Below, in pieces: positions 7,642-15,669 of a stretch of 64,000 bases of DNA; positions within the stretch are counted from its first letter, which is position 1; each line of letters begins with the position of its first letter. A program made the position numbers and the translations under genes. The stretch comes from Pandoraea capi (GTDB lineage: Bacteria > Pseudomonadota > Gammaproteobacteria > Burkholderiales > Burkholderiaceae): positions 62,001 to 126,000 of the forward strand of contig NZ_CABPRV010000014.1 in NCBI RefSeq assembly GCF_902459735.1, read 5' to 3'. The notes below the pieces were generated by a model. That model saw nothing but the letters and a program-made list of their open reading frames with translations, made no database searches and had not been told where the DNA came from.

Positions 7642-8508
7642 TTATAGGTGGCTGGCCCGGCGCAGAATGGCTTTGGCGCGATCTACGACCGGGCGATCGA
7701 CCATGTGGCCATCCATCATGACGGCATGCGAGCGCTGGGTGGCGTCGATGACGCGATGCGCCCACGCGATTTCGTCTGCGGAAGGGGAGAATACGGTGCG
7801 TGCAACCGGCAATTGCGTCGGATGCACGCACAGCTTGCCCAGAAAGCCCAGATTGCGTTCGAACCTGGCTGACCGCTCGAAGGCTTGCAGATCCGCGATG
7901 TTCTCGGTGGCGCCGGCAATCGGCGCGGGCAACCCGGCGGCGCTGGAGGCCAGCACCATTCGTGCACTCGGATAAAAGAGGCCGACGTCCTGATCCGGGG
8001 GCAACGACAGTGCCGTCTGGAAATCCATGTTGCCGAACGCCACGCGGCAGAGCTTGCCGGTGTCGATGATCGATTCGACGTTGAGGATGCCGCGCGCCGT
8101 TTCGATCATGCCGACCCGAGGCAGCGACGCCGGTAACGCATTCGCGGCGGCAATCAGGTCATCGGCGCTGTTGACCATGGTGAGGAATACGCCCGCAATA
8201 CGCTTATGAAAGCGGACGAGCGCCGCGAGATCATGCGGAAACTCGTCGCCGGTCGAAGGGTTGAGCCGGATGGCAACGCGTCGACCGTCGATGTTGCGCA
8301 CGAACGCTGCCGTGTTTTCACGCGCCTGCGCCTTGTTCGCCCCGATGACCGAGGCTTCCCAGTCGATGATGACGACGTCGGCGTCATACCCCAGCGCTTT
8401 CTCGAAACGTTCCGGCCGGTCGCCGGGCGCAAAAAGAAACGTCTGGGCAGTAGCGAGGTTCGCAGCATTCCCACGGGAAGCGGGGCGTGGCGTATTGGCA
8501 GATGTCAT
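7642..8508 (-). CDS. CoA-ester lyase of the HpcH/HpaI-CitE family
   Basis: The 288-residue TIM-barrel protein resembles the CitE-like lyases (citramalyl-, malyl- or beta-methylmalyl-CoA lyase). The CoA/substrate Arg is seen in VAIRLNP, the metal ligands Glu in MIETARG and Asp in FGNMDF, and the C-terminal KLCVHPTQ helps close the site. The usual DLEDAV segment reads DWEASV. It is the last gene of a three-gene minus-strand operon with a thioesterase and a CoA transferase. The likely job is cleavage of a hydroxyacyl-CoA, made by the transferase, into acetyl- or propionyl-CoA and an oxoacid; this is inference from context. Confidence 0.88.
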   Translation of the reverse strand: MTSANTPRPASRGNAANLATAQTFLFAPGDRPERFEKALGYDADVVIIDWEASVIGANKAQARENTAAFVRNIDGRRVAIRLNPSTGDEFPHDLAALVRFHKRIAGVFLTMVNSADDLIAAANALPASLPRVGMIETARGILNVESIIDTGKLCRVAFGNMDFQTALSLPPDQDVGLFYPSARMVLASSAAGLPAPIAGATENIADLQAFERSARFERNLGFLGKLCVHPTQLPVARTVFSPSADEIAWAHRVIDATQRSHAVMMDGHMVDRPVVDRAKAILRRASHL

Positions 8509-8560
8509 GGCAAGTGCATTCCTTCGACGTTGACGTCGGCATCACTACATCGTTTGCGCG

Positions 8561-8989
8561 TTAAAGCACCTTCCAGGTCGACGTCGCGCTGGCCAGCAGC
8601 TTGCCGTCGGCGTCGCGGACGTCGGACTGGAGGAAACAGATCTGCCGTCCCTTGCTGCTGAAACGGCTGGTGGCGGTGATCTGCCCTTCGCGAACCGCGC
8701 GCGTGTACTGGATGTTCATGGCCAGCGTGGCGCCCGCGCCGACCTCGCGCCTGAGCAGGTGTCCCATGGAGATATCGAGCAATGTCGCGCTCACACCGCC
8801 GTGCAGCGAGCCCTGCGGGTTGAACATGAAGTCCCGCACGGTCATGGTGACGGTGCAGGTCTGATCGGCGTAAGCGACATGCATCCCATACAGCTTGAGC
8901 AGGAAGAAGGTGTCGAAATCCTGGTGATAGCTGCGCAGCGCGGCCTCGAAGGCATCTCGTGCCTGTGCTTCGTCGATTGGCTTGTCCAT
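8561..8989 (-). CDS. Hotdog-fold acyl-CoA thioesterase, PaaI-like
   Basis: The 142-residue protein is a single hotdog domain of the PaaI/4HBT type. The active-site helix is visible as NPQGSLHGGVSATLLDIS, with the conserved HGG and the Asp at the helix. Such enzymes hydrolyse acyl-CoA, often to free CoA trapped in dead-end esters. Its ATG immediately follows the stop codon of the CoA-transferase gene (8990), so translation is probably coupled. It precedes the CitE-like lyase in the same operon. Confidence 0.9.
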   Translation of the reverse strand: MDKPIDEAQARDAFEAALRSYHQDFDTFFLLKLYGMHVAYADQTCTVTMTVRDFMFNPQGSLHGGVSATLLDISMGHLLRREVGAGATLAMNIQYTRAVREGQITATSRFSSKGRQICFLQSDVRDADGKLLASATSTWKVL

Positions 8990-10273
8990 TTAGTCCCGAG
9001 TTGCCGGGGTCGGAAGGTCGCGCACCGTGCCCTGCGCGTGCAACGCGTTGATCGCGTCGTCAGACAGCCCGAGCACCGCGCCGAGAATTTCACGGGTGTG
9101 CTGCCCGAGCATGGGCGGTGCGAGCACCGGATTCAGCGGCTGGTCGTCGAGGCGCACCGGCGACGTAATGTTCTTCACCTCGCCGGCGACGGGATGCGGC
9201 ATCGAGACGATCATGCCGCGCTGCGTGAGCTGCGGCGCTTCGCAGACTTCGCCCACGGTGCGGATCAGGCCGCAAGGCACGCCTGCCGCACCGAGCTTGT
9301 CGACCCAATGGCTTCGTGTGTTGCCACGGAGAATGTCGGTCACCAACGGCTTGAGCGCCTGACGATGTTTCACGCGCAGCGGCGCCGTGACGAAACGCTC
9401 GTCGTCGAACAGCGCCTTCGCACCGGTGACGTCGCAGAACAGCCGCCAGAACTTGTCGTTGGCCACGCCCAGATTGAGCCAGCCGTCCGATGCCTGAAAG
9501 GTCTCGTAGGGACTGATGGTCGGATGCTCGTTCCCCCGGCGGCTGGGAGACAGCCCCGTCGCGAAGTAAATGCCGGCGTTGAACGTCAGCAGCGAGGCGA
9601 GGGCGTCGAGCATGGAGATTTCCACGCAGCGTGCCACGCCGGTCTGCGCCCGTTCGTAAAGTGCCGAGAGAATGCCCTGAACCGCAAACAGGCCCGCGAT
9701 CATGTCGGCAATGGACGTACCGACCTTGGTCGGCTGGCCACCCGGCTCGCCGGTAATGTCCATCACCCCGGCCTCGCCCTGAACGATCAGATCGTAGCCG
9801 GGGCGCTGCGCGTCCGGCCCTTGGGAACCAAAGCCGGAGATGGCGCAGTAGATAAGTTGCGGGTTGCGCTCGCGCAGCGTCGCGAGATCGAGACCGAGGC
9901 GTTGCATCGTGCCCGGACGGAAGTTCTCGATGACGACATCGGCGCTCTCCACGAGATCGAGCAGCAGCTTGCGGCCGGCCTCGTGCTTGAGATCGATGGC
10001 GCAACTGCGCTTGTTGCGATTGACCGACAGGAAATACGCGCTCTCGCCTTCGACGAATGGCGGCCCGAAAGCGCGGCTGTCGTCGCCGTGCGCGGGTTCT
10101 TCGATCTTGACGACATCTGCCCCCAGATCACCCAGATGCATGGTCGCGAATGGACCGGACACCACACGCGTCAGGTCGATGATGCGAATGCCCTCAAGTG
10201 GCCGCGCCGCCGCATGCGTCGCGCGGCCGTGATCGTCATGCGGGGCGTTGTCGGTGGACGGACGCAGGCCCAT
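8990..10273 (-). CDS. Class III (CaiB/BaiF) CoA transferase
   Basis: The 427-residue protein shows the family III CoA-transferase pattern: PLEGIRIIDLTRVVSGPFA, a GADVVKIEEP turn, and SVNRNKRSCAIDLK. The catalytic Asp is expected in the VMDITGEPGG region. Such enzymes move CoA between carboxylic acids, commonly from succinyl-CoA to a substrate acid, and so activate it. It is the first gene of the operon with a thioesterase and a CitE-like lyase. Its promoter region carries a copy of the 21-bp element and lies divergent to a LysR gene. A related class III transferase is found at 42679-43902. Confidence 0.93.
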   Translation of the reverse strand: MGLRPSTDNAPHDDHGRATHAAARPLEGIRIIDLTRVVSGPFATMHLGDLGADVVKIEEPAHGDDSRAFGPPFVEGESAYFLSVNRNKRSCAIDLKHEAGRKLLLDLVESADVVIENFRPGTMQRLGLDLATLRERNPQLIYCAISGFGSQGPDAQRPGYDLIVQGEAGVMDITGEPGGQPTKVGTSIADMIAGLFAVQGILSALYERAQTGVARCVEISMLDALASLLTFNAGIYFATGLSPSRRGNEHPTISPYETFQASDGWLNLGVANDKFWRLFCDVTGAKALFDDERFVTAPLRVKHRQALKPLVTDILRGNTRSHWVDKLGAAGVPCGLIRTVGEVCEAPQLTQRGMIVSMPHPVAGEVKNITSPVRLDDQPLNPVLAPPMLGQHTREILGAVLGLSDDAINALHAQGTVRDLPTPATRD

Positions 10274-10319
10274 TTTCAGTCTCCTTTTGCACGAATCTCA
10301 GGGCAGTCTATCGAGGCCT

Positions 10320-10340
10320 AATTTATTTATGAAATGGATT
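10320..10340. promoter_or_regulatory. Copy 2 of the shared 21-bp element
   Basis: Positions 10320-10340 are the exact reverse complement of 6833-6853. The site contains ATTT-N7-AAAT (T-N11-A form) and lies 46 bp before the CoA-transferase start and 60 bp before the LysR start. Each copy therefore has the same orientation relative to the gene it precedes. The match suggests one regulator for both transcripts. Confidence 0.75.
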
Positions 10341-10355
10341 TTTAGTATCCAAACA

Positions 10356-10372
10356 TTCATATAGGATATGAA
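10356..10372. promoter_or_regulatory. Perfect dyad TTCATAT-N3-ATATGAA in the LysR/CoA-transferase gap
   Basis: Seven-base arms surround AGG. It lies 28 bp before the LysR ATG at 10401 and 15 bp from the 21-bp element. This arrangement of two sites fits a LysR recognition site plus an activation or autoregulation site. No experimental support is available here. Confidence 0.55.
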
Positions 10373-10400
10373 GCAAAGCCCCTGATCGAGAGGATCTGAA

Positions 10401-11303
10401 ATGAATTTGCGCGCTGTCGATTTGAACCTGCTCGTGATCTTCGACGCCCTCATGCGCGAGCGCCACGTGACCCGCGCGGCGTTGCGCATTCCGATGAGCC
10501 AACCGGCCATGAGCAATGCACTGGCACGGCTTCGTCATGTCTTCCGCGACGATCTGTTCATTCGCTCCGGCGGCACGATGGAGCCCACGCCGCGCGCCAT
10601 CGAACTGGGGGAGTCGGTGCGGCAGATTCTCCGGCAGACGGAGCGGTTGATGTCGAGCGACGTGAACTTCGACCCGGCCACGACGCAGCGCGAATTCACG
10701 GCGCGCATGTCGGATCTCGTGGGATGTCTGGTGCTGCCGCAGATTCTCGCGGCCATCGCCGAATCGGCGCCCGGCGTCACGCTCGATATCCTGCACATGT
10801 CGCCGGAGCGCACGATCAAGGGGCTGGAGAGCGACGAGCTGGACTTCGGTCTGAGCATGCAGCTTCAGCACGCCTCCAACATTCGCCGGCAACCGTTGTT
10901 CATGGATCAGATGGTGTGCGTGATGCGCGCGGATCATCCGCTGGCCGCAGGCAGGCTGACGATGAAGCGCTTTCTCGAAGCCGAGCATCTGCGTGTTGCG
11001 ATGAGCCCGACGGATATCCGCTTTGTCGACAATGTGCTCGCCGATCAGGGATTCGCAAGAAAAGTCGTCGCGAAAGTCCCGCACTGGCTGCTGATTCCGC
11101 CGATTCTGCAAGAAAGCCATCTGATCGCGGTCATCTCCGGCAAGCTCGCGGCGCGCTTCTCGTCCGAGACGATTGCGGTCCGGCCGCTGCCGTTTCCATC
11201 GGAACCTTTCTCGTGGGATATCTACTGGCATCGCCGCAACGACAACAGCGCTTCGCATAAGTGGATGCGTGATCTGGTCGTCGGCGCGTGCTCGGCGATC
11301 TAG
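10401..11303 (+). CDS. LysR-type regulator (NodD/NahR-like branch), probable controller of the HAD/CoA-transferase regulon
   Basis: The 300-residue protein begins MNLRAVDLNLLVIFDALMRE and continues with a helix-turn-helix including SQPAMSNALARLR, the form typical of the NodD/NahR/LinR branch. That branch often responds to aromatic or chlorinated acids. The rest is the effector-binding domain, with a PDIRFVD-like loop read here as PTDIRFVDNVLADQG. A GAGGATCTGAA leader gives a ribosome site. It is divergent from the CoA-transferase operon, and the gap holds two dyads, one of them repeated before the dehalogenase-like gene. Confidence 0.93.
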   Translation: MNLRAVDLNLLVIFDALMRERHVTRAALRIPMSQPAMSNALARLRHVFRDDLFIRSGGTMEPTPRAIELGESVRQILRQTERLMSSDVNFDPATTQREFTARMSDLVGCLVLPQILAAIAESAPGVTLDILHMSPERTIKGLESDELDFGLSMQLQHASNIRRQPLFMDQMVCVMRADHPLAAGRLTMKRFLEAEHLRVAMSPTDIRFVDNVLADQGFARKVVAKVPHWLLIPPILQESHLIAVISGKLAARFSSETIAVRPLPFPSEPFSWDIYWHRRNDNSASHKWMRDLVVGACSAI

Positions 11304-11372
11304 TCGCCTACCCGCGAGTGATGCGGTCGATACCCGCCCTCACGGGCATCGACCGGGAATTGCGCCAGCGCC

Positions 11373-12515
11373 TCAGAACTTATGCACCATGCCTACCCGT
11401 AGCACGGCTTGATTGCGTGAGGACGAGGCACTGGCGATGGCGCCTTCGAAGATGTCTGCGTGAGCAGCATCGGCATTCGCTCGCTGGAACGACGACATCG
11501 CGTACAGCTCGGTGCGCTTGGACAGCTTCTTGTCGATCACGACGCCGACGAGCTGATAGCCCGGCGATGTCCCCAGGTAGCCGACGCTGCCGGCCGTGTA
11601 GGTGTACTCGGCGCCTACCGTCCAGGAGGGCGCGAACTGATAGTTCGCCCAGACTTCGTAGTTTGTGAACGTCGCCGTCGCCGTTGTACCGTTCGCCTGA
11701 CCGAACAGCGTGCGGGTGTAGTTGGCGCCAAGCGTGACGGCGTCGATATTCCACGTGGCGCCCAGCCCCCACTCCTGCAACGATGCCGGATTGCCGACAT
11801 AGCTGAACGGTCCTGCTGCACCGATGGCAGCCCCGCTCGTGTTGGCCTGGAAGTTGCCGTCGGGGAACAGCGTTGCGGGATGTTTCGCTTGCAAATAGCC
11901 GGCCGCAATCAGCAGTGAGCCGATGCGATAGCGCGTGCCGGCGCTCCAGGTGCCTACTGTCGCCGTGCCGGGTGAATTCGAATTCGATAGCCCGAGCATG
12001 GCGCCGAATGAGAGGCCGCCGTAGTCGACGCTGGTGAATTTGATCGCATTATTCACACGGTACGAATCGCTTGTGTTGTCGATGTCGCTGGCATGCGCGA
12101 ACATCGGCCCCCAGTTGCCATTGAAAGTGGTCGACTGCACGAAGTCTACGATCTCGTCGTACTGGCGGCCGATAGCGAGCGAGCCGAGCGAGCGGTCGCG
12201 CAGTTCGATATAAGCCTGCCGCCCGAACTGCCGTCCGCCCTGAAAAAGCTGACCGTTTGCCGAATTGAAACCATTCTCCAGCTTGAAGGCTATCGAGCGC
12301 CCGCCGCCGAGATCCTCACTGCCCGTGATCCCCCAACGACTGCCGTAGATGCCCGACAACGTGCCGTCGACCATCGACCACTGCGATTTGCCGCCACTAT
12401 TGCTCACGTAGTTGATCCCGGTGTCGATAACGCCGTAAAGCGTCACATTCGACTGCCCATATGAAAGACCCGTCGACAACGTCAACAGTCCCAATGCCCA
12501 CTTCGCACGCTTCAT
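11373..12515 (-). CDS. Outer-membrane porin, Gram-negative (OpcP/Omp38-like) family
   Basis: The 380-residue protein has a signal peptide (basic start, hydrophobic helix, likely cut after SYG) and then SNVTLYGVIDTGINYVS, the first strand of Burkholderiales trimeric porins. The eyelet loop 3 region is seen around GRQYDEIVDFVQSTTFNGNWG. The chain ends in MVHKF, with the C-terminal Phe that the BAM machinery recognises. It would be a 16-strand general porin. It converges with the LysR gene at 10401. A second porin of the same family is at 36862. Confidence 0.95.
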   Translation of the reverse strand: MKRAKWALGLLTLSTGLSYGQSNVTLYGVIDTGINYVSNSGGKSQWSMVDGTLSGIYGSRWGITGSEDLGGGRSIAFKLENGFNSANGQLFQGGRQFGRQAYIELRDRSLGSLAIGRQYDEIVDFVQSTTFNGNWGPMFAHASDIDNTSDSYRVNNAIKFTSVDYGGLSFGAMLGLSNSNSPGTATVGTWSAGTRYRIGSLLIAAGYLQAKHPATLFPDGNFQANTSGAAIGAAGPFSYVGNPASLQEWGLGATWNIDAVTLGANYTRTLFGQANGTTATATFTNYEVWANYQFAPSWTVGAEYTYTAGSVGYLGTSPGYQLVGVVIDKKLSKRTELYAMSSFQRANADAAHADIFEGAIASASSSRNQAVLRVGMVHKF

Positions 12516-12627
12516 TTCACTTCCCCTTTACTCTTACGTGTGACATCAAAGATATATTTGGACTACTAATCGGCTTCGGCGTTATTAGAATTATTGGGTG
12601 TTTGCAACATGTGTCGGGACCGCCGCG

Positions 12628-14127
12628 CTACCTGGCGTTCAGTCCCGGTTCACTCAGGTGCCAGGACGTGACACGCTGATAGGCGCTGGCATATCGCAAT
12701 AAAGCAAACTCGGATCCGGGGCGACCGATCAGTTGCAGTCCCACCGGCATGCCGGTGTCGTCGAAACCGATGGGCAGAGACAACGCCGGTACGCCGAGAT
12801 AGTTGAAGGCGCGGTTCGAGCGAAGCAGGGCTGTCGTGAGCGCCACGGCAGCCTGCGGTTGATCCGACAGCGCGTCGATCGGCTGTGCCCGCACGGTCAC
12901 CGACGGACAGATCAGCAGATCGTGTGACGTAAAGACGTGCGCGACGAATCTTTGCAGGCAGGGTATGCGTGCTTCGATCGCTCGCGCATAGGTGCCCGGG
13001 TCGACTCGCCCCGCTGAGTTCAGCCGCAGGCGGGTGGCTGGCGAGAGACGTTCCGGTGAGTGTTGCAAACGCTCGCGGTGCAGCGCGTGGGCTTCTAACG
13101 AGGTGGTTGCGGCGGCGTACGCATCGCAATGTTCGATCTCGTCGAGCGCGAGCGGATGCAACGTAGCCCCCAATGTCTCGAATACGTTCAACGCGGCGAC
13201 CATACATTCAGACAGACCTGCGTCATGCATGTCGAAAAACGGATGGCGCGCGAGCGCGATGCGGCGCCCCTGCAACGGCAGGACTTCGCTGTCGGGCGAG
13301 TGCCTCTTGTTGTCATCCCGGGCAGCAGCGCCATTATCGGGACTGTCCGGGTCTACGAGCGCAGCAAGCGCCGCGACGAACGCCTGCGTAGCCGCGCTAG
13401 CCGAAGCGATATCGTTTCCCGTCGCGCCGACCGGACGACGAATGACGGAGAATACGCGTGCACAATCGTCGGCAAGGCGCGCCATCACGCCGATGGTGTC
13501 TTGCGAGCGGGATAGCGGCACGGAGCCGCTGGCGTCGATGCTCGCAAACGTCGGTTTAAGACCCACGACGCCGCACAGGGCCGCTGGAATTCGCACCGAC
13601 CCGCCCGTGTCCGCGCCGAGCGCGAACATAACGCCGCGCCCCGCGACGGCCGCCGCTGCGCCGCTCGACGACCCGCCGGCGATCATTGCGGTGTTCCACG
13701 GATTTCGTACCGGCCCGTTTGCCGCGTGAAGACCGGTGGCGCCGTAGCTCAGTTCGTCGAGGGCCAGCTTGCCCAGCCCCACTGCGCCGGCTTGCCACAG
13801 CGCCGCGAGCGCCGGAGCCGGCGACAAATCGGTACAGAAGTCGTCGAATTGCGATCCGGCACGCGGCGGGGCCGTGCCGTCGGTGAATACGTCCTTATGC
13901 CCGAACGGCACCCCCGCGAGCGGTTTCGTGACGTCACCGGCAGGCGCGCCCGCAGGTGGGCTGCCGCCTTGTGCGACCCAGCAATGTGTGGCGTCGCCAA
14001 CGCGCCGGGCGCTGACGGCAAACGCATTGGCGACATCGGCCGGCGTCAGTCGACCGGCCCGCAAGGCATGACGCAGCCCGTCGATCGACTGACTCAGGGC
14101 TTCGACTTCGACGGCTATGTCAGACAT
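12628..14127 (-). CDS. Amidase signature family hydrolase
   Basis: The 499-residue protein has the Ser-cisSer-Lys triad of the amidase signature family. Lys is in PLAGVPFGHKDVF, the two Ser are in IAGGSSSGAAAAV and GADTGGSVRIPAALCGVVGLKPT. It resembles the AtzF/AtzE-like amidases in size and start. The ATG at 14127 is chosen because it overlaps the end of the RraA-family gene by eight bases, which indicates coupling; an earlier in-frame start would overlap further. It is the last gene of the nine-gene transport and catabolic operon and probably cleaves an amide or carbamoyl intermediate. The substrate is unknown. Confidence 0.9.
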   Translation of the reverse strand: MSDIAVEVEALSQSIDGLRHALRAGRLTPADVANAFAVSARRVGDATHCWVAQGGSPPAGAPAGDVTKPLAGVPFGHKDVFTDGTAPPRAGSQFDDFCTDLSPAPALAALWQAGAVGLGKLALDELSYGATGLHAANGPVRNPWNTAMIAGGSSSGAAAAVAGRGVMFALGADTGGSVRIPAALCGVVGLKPTFASIDASGSVPLSRSQDTIGVMARLADDCARVFSVIRRPVGATGNDIASASAATQAFVAALAALVDPDSPDNGAAARDDNKRHSPDSEVLPLQGRRIALARHPFFDMHDAGLSECMVAALNVFETLGATLHPLALDEIEHCDAYAAATTSLEAHALHRERLQHSPERLSPATRLRLNSAGRVDPGTYARAIEARIPCLQRFVAHVFTSHDLLICPSVTVRAQPIDALSDQPQAAVALTTALLRSNRAFNYLGVPALSLPIGFDDTGMPVGLQLIGRPGSEFALLRYASAYQRVTSWHLSEPGLNAR

Positions 14128-14815
14128 GGCCGTATTTCGCGAGCGCGTCCGCAAGGCTCAGGCCCTGCTGCAATTCCGCGCGGATGTGGCTTTCCTTGTC
14201 CGTGAGCCGCTCGGCTTCGACCAGCACTTCGTCGACTAACGCGGAAGGGATCACGATGACGCCGTCTTCGTCGCCGAGAATGAAGTCGCCCGGTCGGACT
14301 TCGACCCATCGCGAAGTGGCGCCACGCAGGCTGACGGGGGTTTGCCAGCCATCCACCTTCCATCGCCCGATGGACTGCACCGGCGTGCGATATCGCGCGT
14401 ACAACGGGTACTCCTGAGCGCCGATCCAGCGCACGTCGCGAATGCCGCCGTCGATCAGCGCGCCGACGCTGCCGCGCTCTTTCATGCCAATGGCGATGAG
14501 TTCGCCGAAGTAGCAAATGCCTTCGCCGTCGCCGCTCCACACGGTGACCTCGCCGGGCGACACGCCGGCACAGGCCTGCATCTTATCGGCGTCTCCGCCC
14601 TGCGGGTACGGCATCATGTGCCCATGGATCGTGTACGCCCAGCCGGCGAGCTTGCCGGTGTCGGCCGGGTACGGCGCGAAATCGGCTGCCAGGCCCTGAT
14701 CGAGGTGACCCATGGCATCGAGCACGTCGGCGACGTTCGAGGTATCGACGATCAGAAAACGTTGGCGAATCGCTTCTTTTTCTTCAGGACTACGAATTTT
14801 TTGATTGGCGTTCAT
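14120..14815 (-). CDS. RraA/HMG-aldolase family protein (4-hydroxy-4-methyl-2-oxoglutarate aldolase-like)
   Basis: The 231-residue protein belongs to the RraA fold, which includes the class II pyruvate aldolases HMG/CHA aldolase. The family core is seen in GSVGALIDGGIRDVRWI, with the Arg-Asp pair that binds substrate and metal, and in the preceding Gly-rich turn. As the gene sits inside a catabolic operon, an aldolase or decarboxylase role is more likely than RNase E inhibition. A GGAGC site precedes the ATG. It overlaps the amidase start downstream. Confidence 0.85.
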   Translation of the reverse strand: MNANQKIRSPEEKEAIRQRFLIVDTSNVADVLDAMGHLDQGLAADFAPYPADTGKLAGWAYTIHGHMMPYPQGGDADKMQACAGVSPGEVTVWSGDGEGICYFGELIAIGMKERGSVGALIDGGIRDVRWIGAQEYPLYARYRTPVQSIGRWKVDGWQTPVSLRGATSRWVEVRPGDFILGDEDGVIVIPSALVDEVLVEAERLTDKESHIRAELQQGLSLADALAKYGHV

Positions 14816-14840
14816 TGCTTGCTCCTTGAGTTTCCGTATG

Positions 14841-15626
14841 TCAGATGCTGGGGATCATTCCGCCGTCGACGCGAATGACCGATCCATTGATGAACGAAGC
14901 GCGCTCGCTGGCGAGGAACGCGACCGTGTCGGCGTATTCTTCCGGCGTGCCATAGCGGCCGACCGGAATGCTGGCGATGCTTTGCCGGACGACCTCATCG
15001 ACTGGGCGCGCTTCCCGGGTCGCGCGTGCTTCATCGAGTGCGCGAATCCGATCGGTGCCGATACGTCCGGGCAGCACCACGTTGACGCATACGCCATGCG
15101 CCGCGACTTCGTTGGCCAGCGTTTTCGACCAGCCGAGCAGCGCAGCGCGCAGGGTGTTCGACACGCCAAGGTTGGCAATCGGTGCGATCACGCCAGACGA
15201 CGTGCTGGTCACGATTCGCCCCCAGCCCTTCGCACGCATGTCGGGCAGCACGAGGTCGGTGAGGTGCATGAGCGAGAGCACCATCGCCTCGAACTGCGAG
15301 CGCCAGGTTTGCGCCGCCACGCCGGCCGCGCCGGAGGGGGCCGGGCCGCCCGAGTTGTTGATGAGAATGTCGGGGGCGCCCAGCTCCCGCTTCACCGATT
15401 CAATCATGCTGTCCAGACTATCGATCTGTCCCAGATCGGCGACATAGCCGCTCGCCGTCCCGCCTGCTGCGCGGATCTTCTCCACGGTTTGCCCCAGCGC
15501 TTCTTCGCTGCGATCCGACACCGCGACCTTTGCGCCCTCACGCGCGAGGGCAAGTGCAATGGCACCGCCCAGTCCACCACCGGCCGACATGACCAGCGCG
15601 GTCTTGCCTGTTATGCCCAAATCCAT
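14841..15626 (-). CDS. Short-chain dehydrogenase/reductase-like protein lacking catalytic Tyr and Lys
   Basis: The 261-residue protein has the SDR Rossmann core: a cofactor loop SAGGGLGG (residues 14-21), an NNSGG segment (90-94) and Ser around 143. At the place of the catalytic YxxxK it reads SNTLR, with Ser156 and Arg160, so the normal proton-relay pair is missing. This fits the atypical BKR-like SDR subgroup, in which the tetrad is not conserved. It lies between the RraA-type aldolase and the aspartate-dehydrogenase-like gene. The activity is uncertain; it may use other residues or a non-redox role. Confidence 0.85.
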   Translation of the reverse strand: MDLGITGKTALVMSAGGGLGGAIALALAREGAKVAVSDRSEEALGQTVEKIRAAGGTASGYVADLGQIDSLDSMIESVKRELGAPDILINNSGGPAPSGAAGVAAQTWRSQFEAMVLSLMHLTDLVLPDMRAKGWGRIVTSTSSGVIAPIANLGVSNTLRAALLGWSKTLANEVAAHGVCVNVVLPGRIGTDRIRALDEARATREARPVDEVVRQSIASIPVGRYGTPEEYADTVAFLASERASFINGSVIRVDGGMIPSI

Positions 15627-15669
15627 GCCTGCTCCTTGTTCGTAATATCGATAACCGGCCGACCCGCGC

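Noticed and set aside
8759-10321. A 520-codon open frame opposite the CoA-transferase gene
   Set aside because: It is antisense to a well-supported enzyme and has no recognisable domain.
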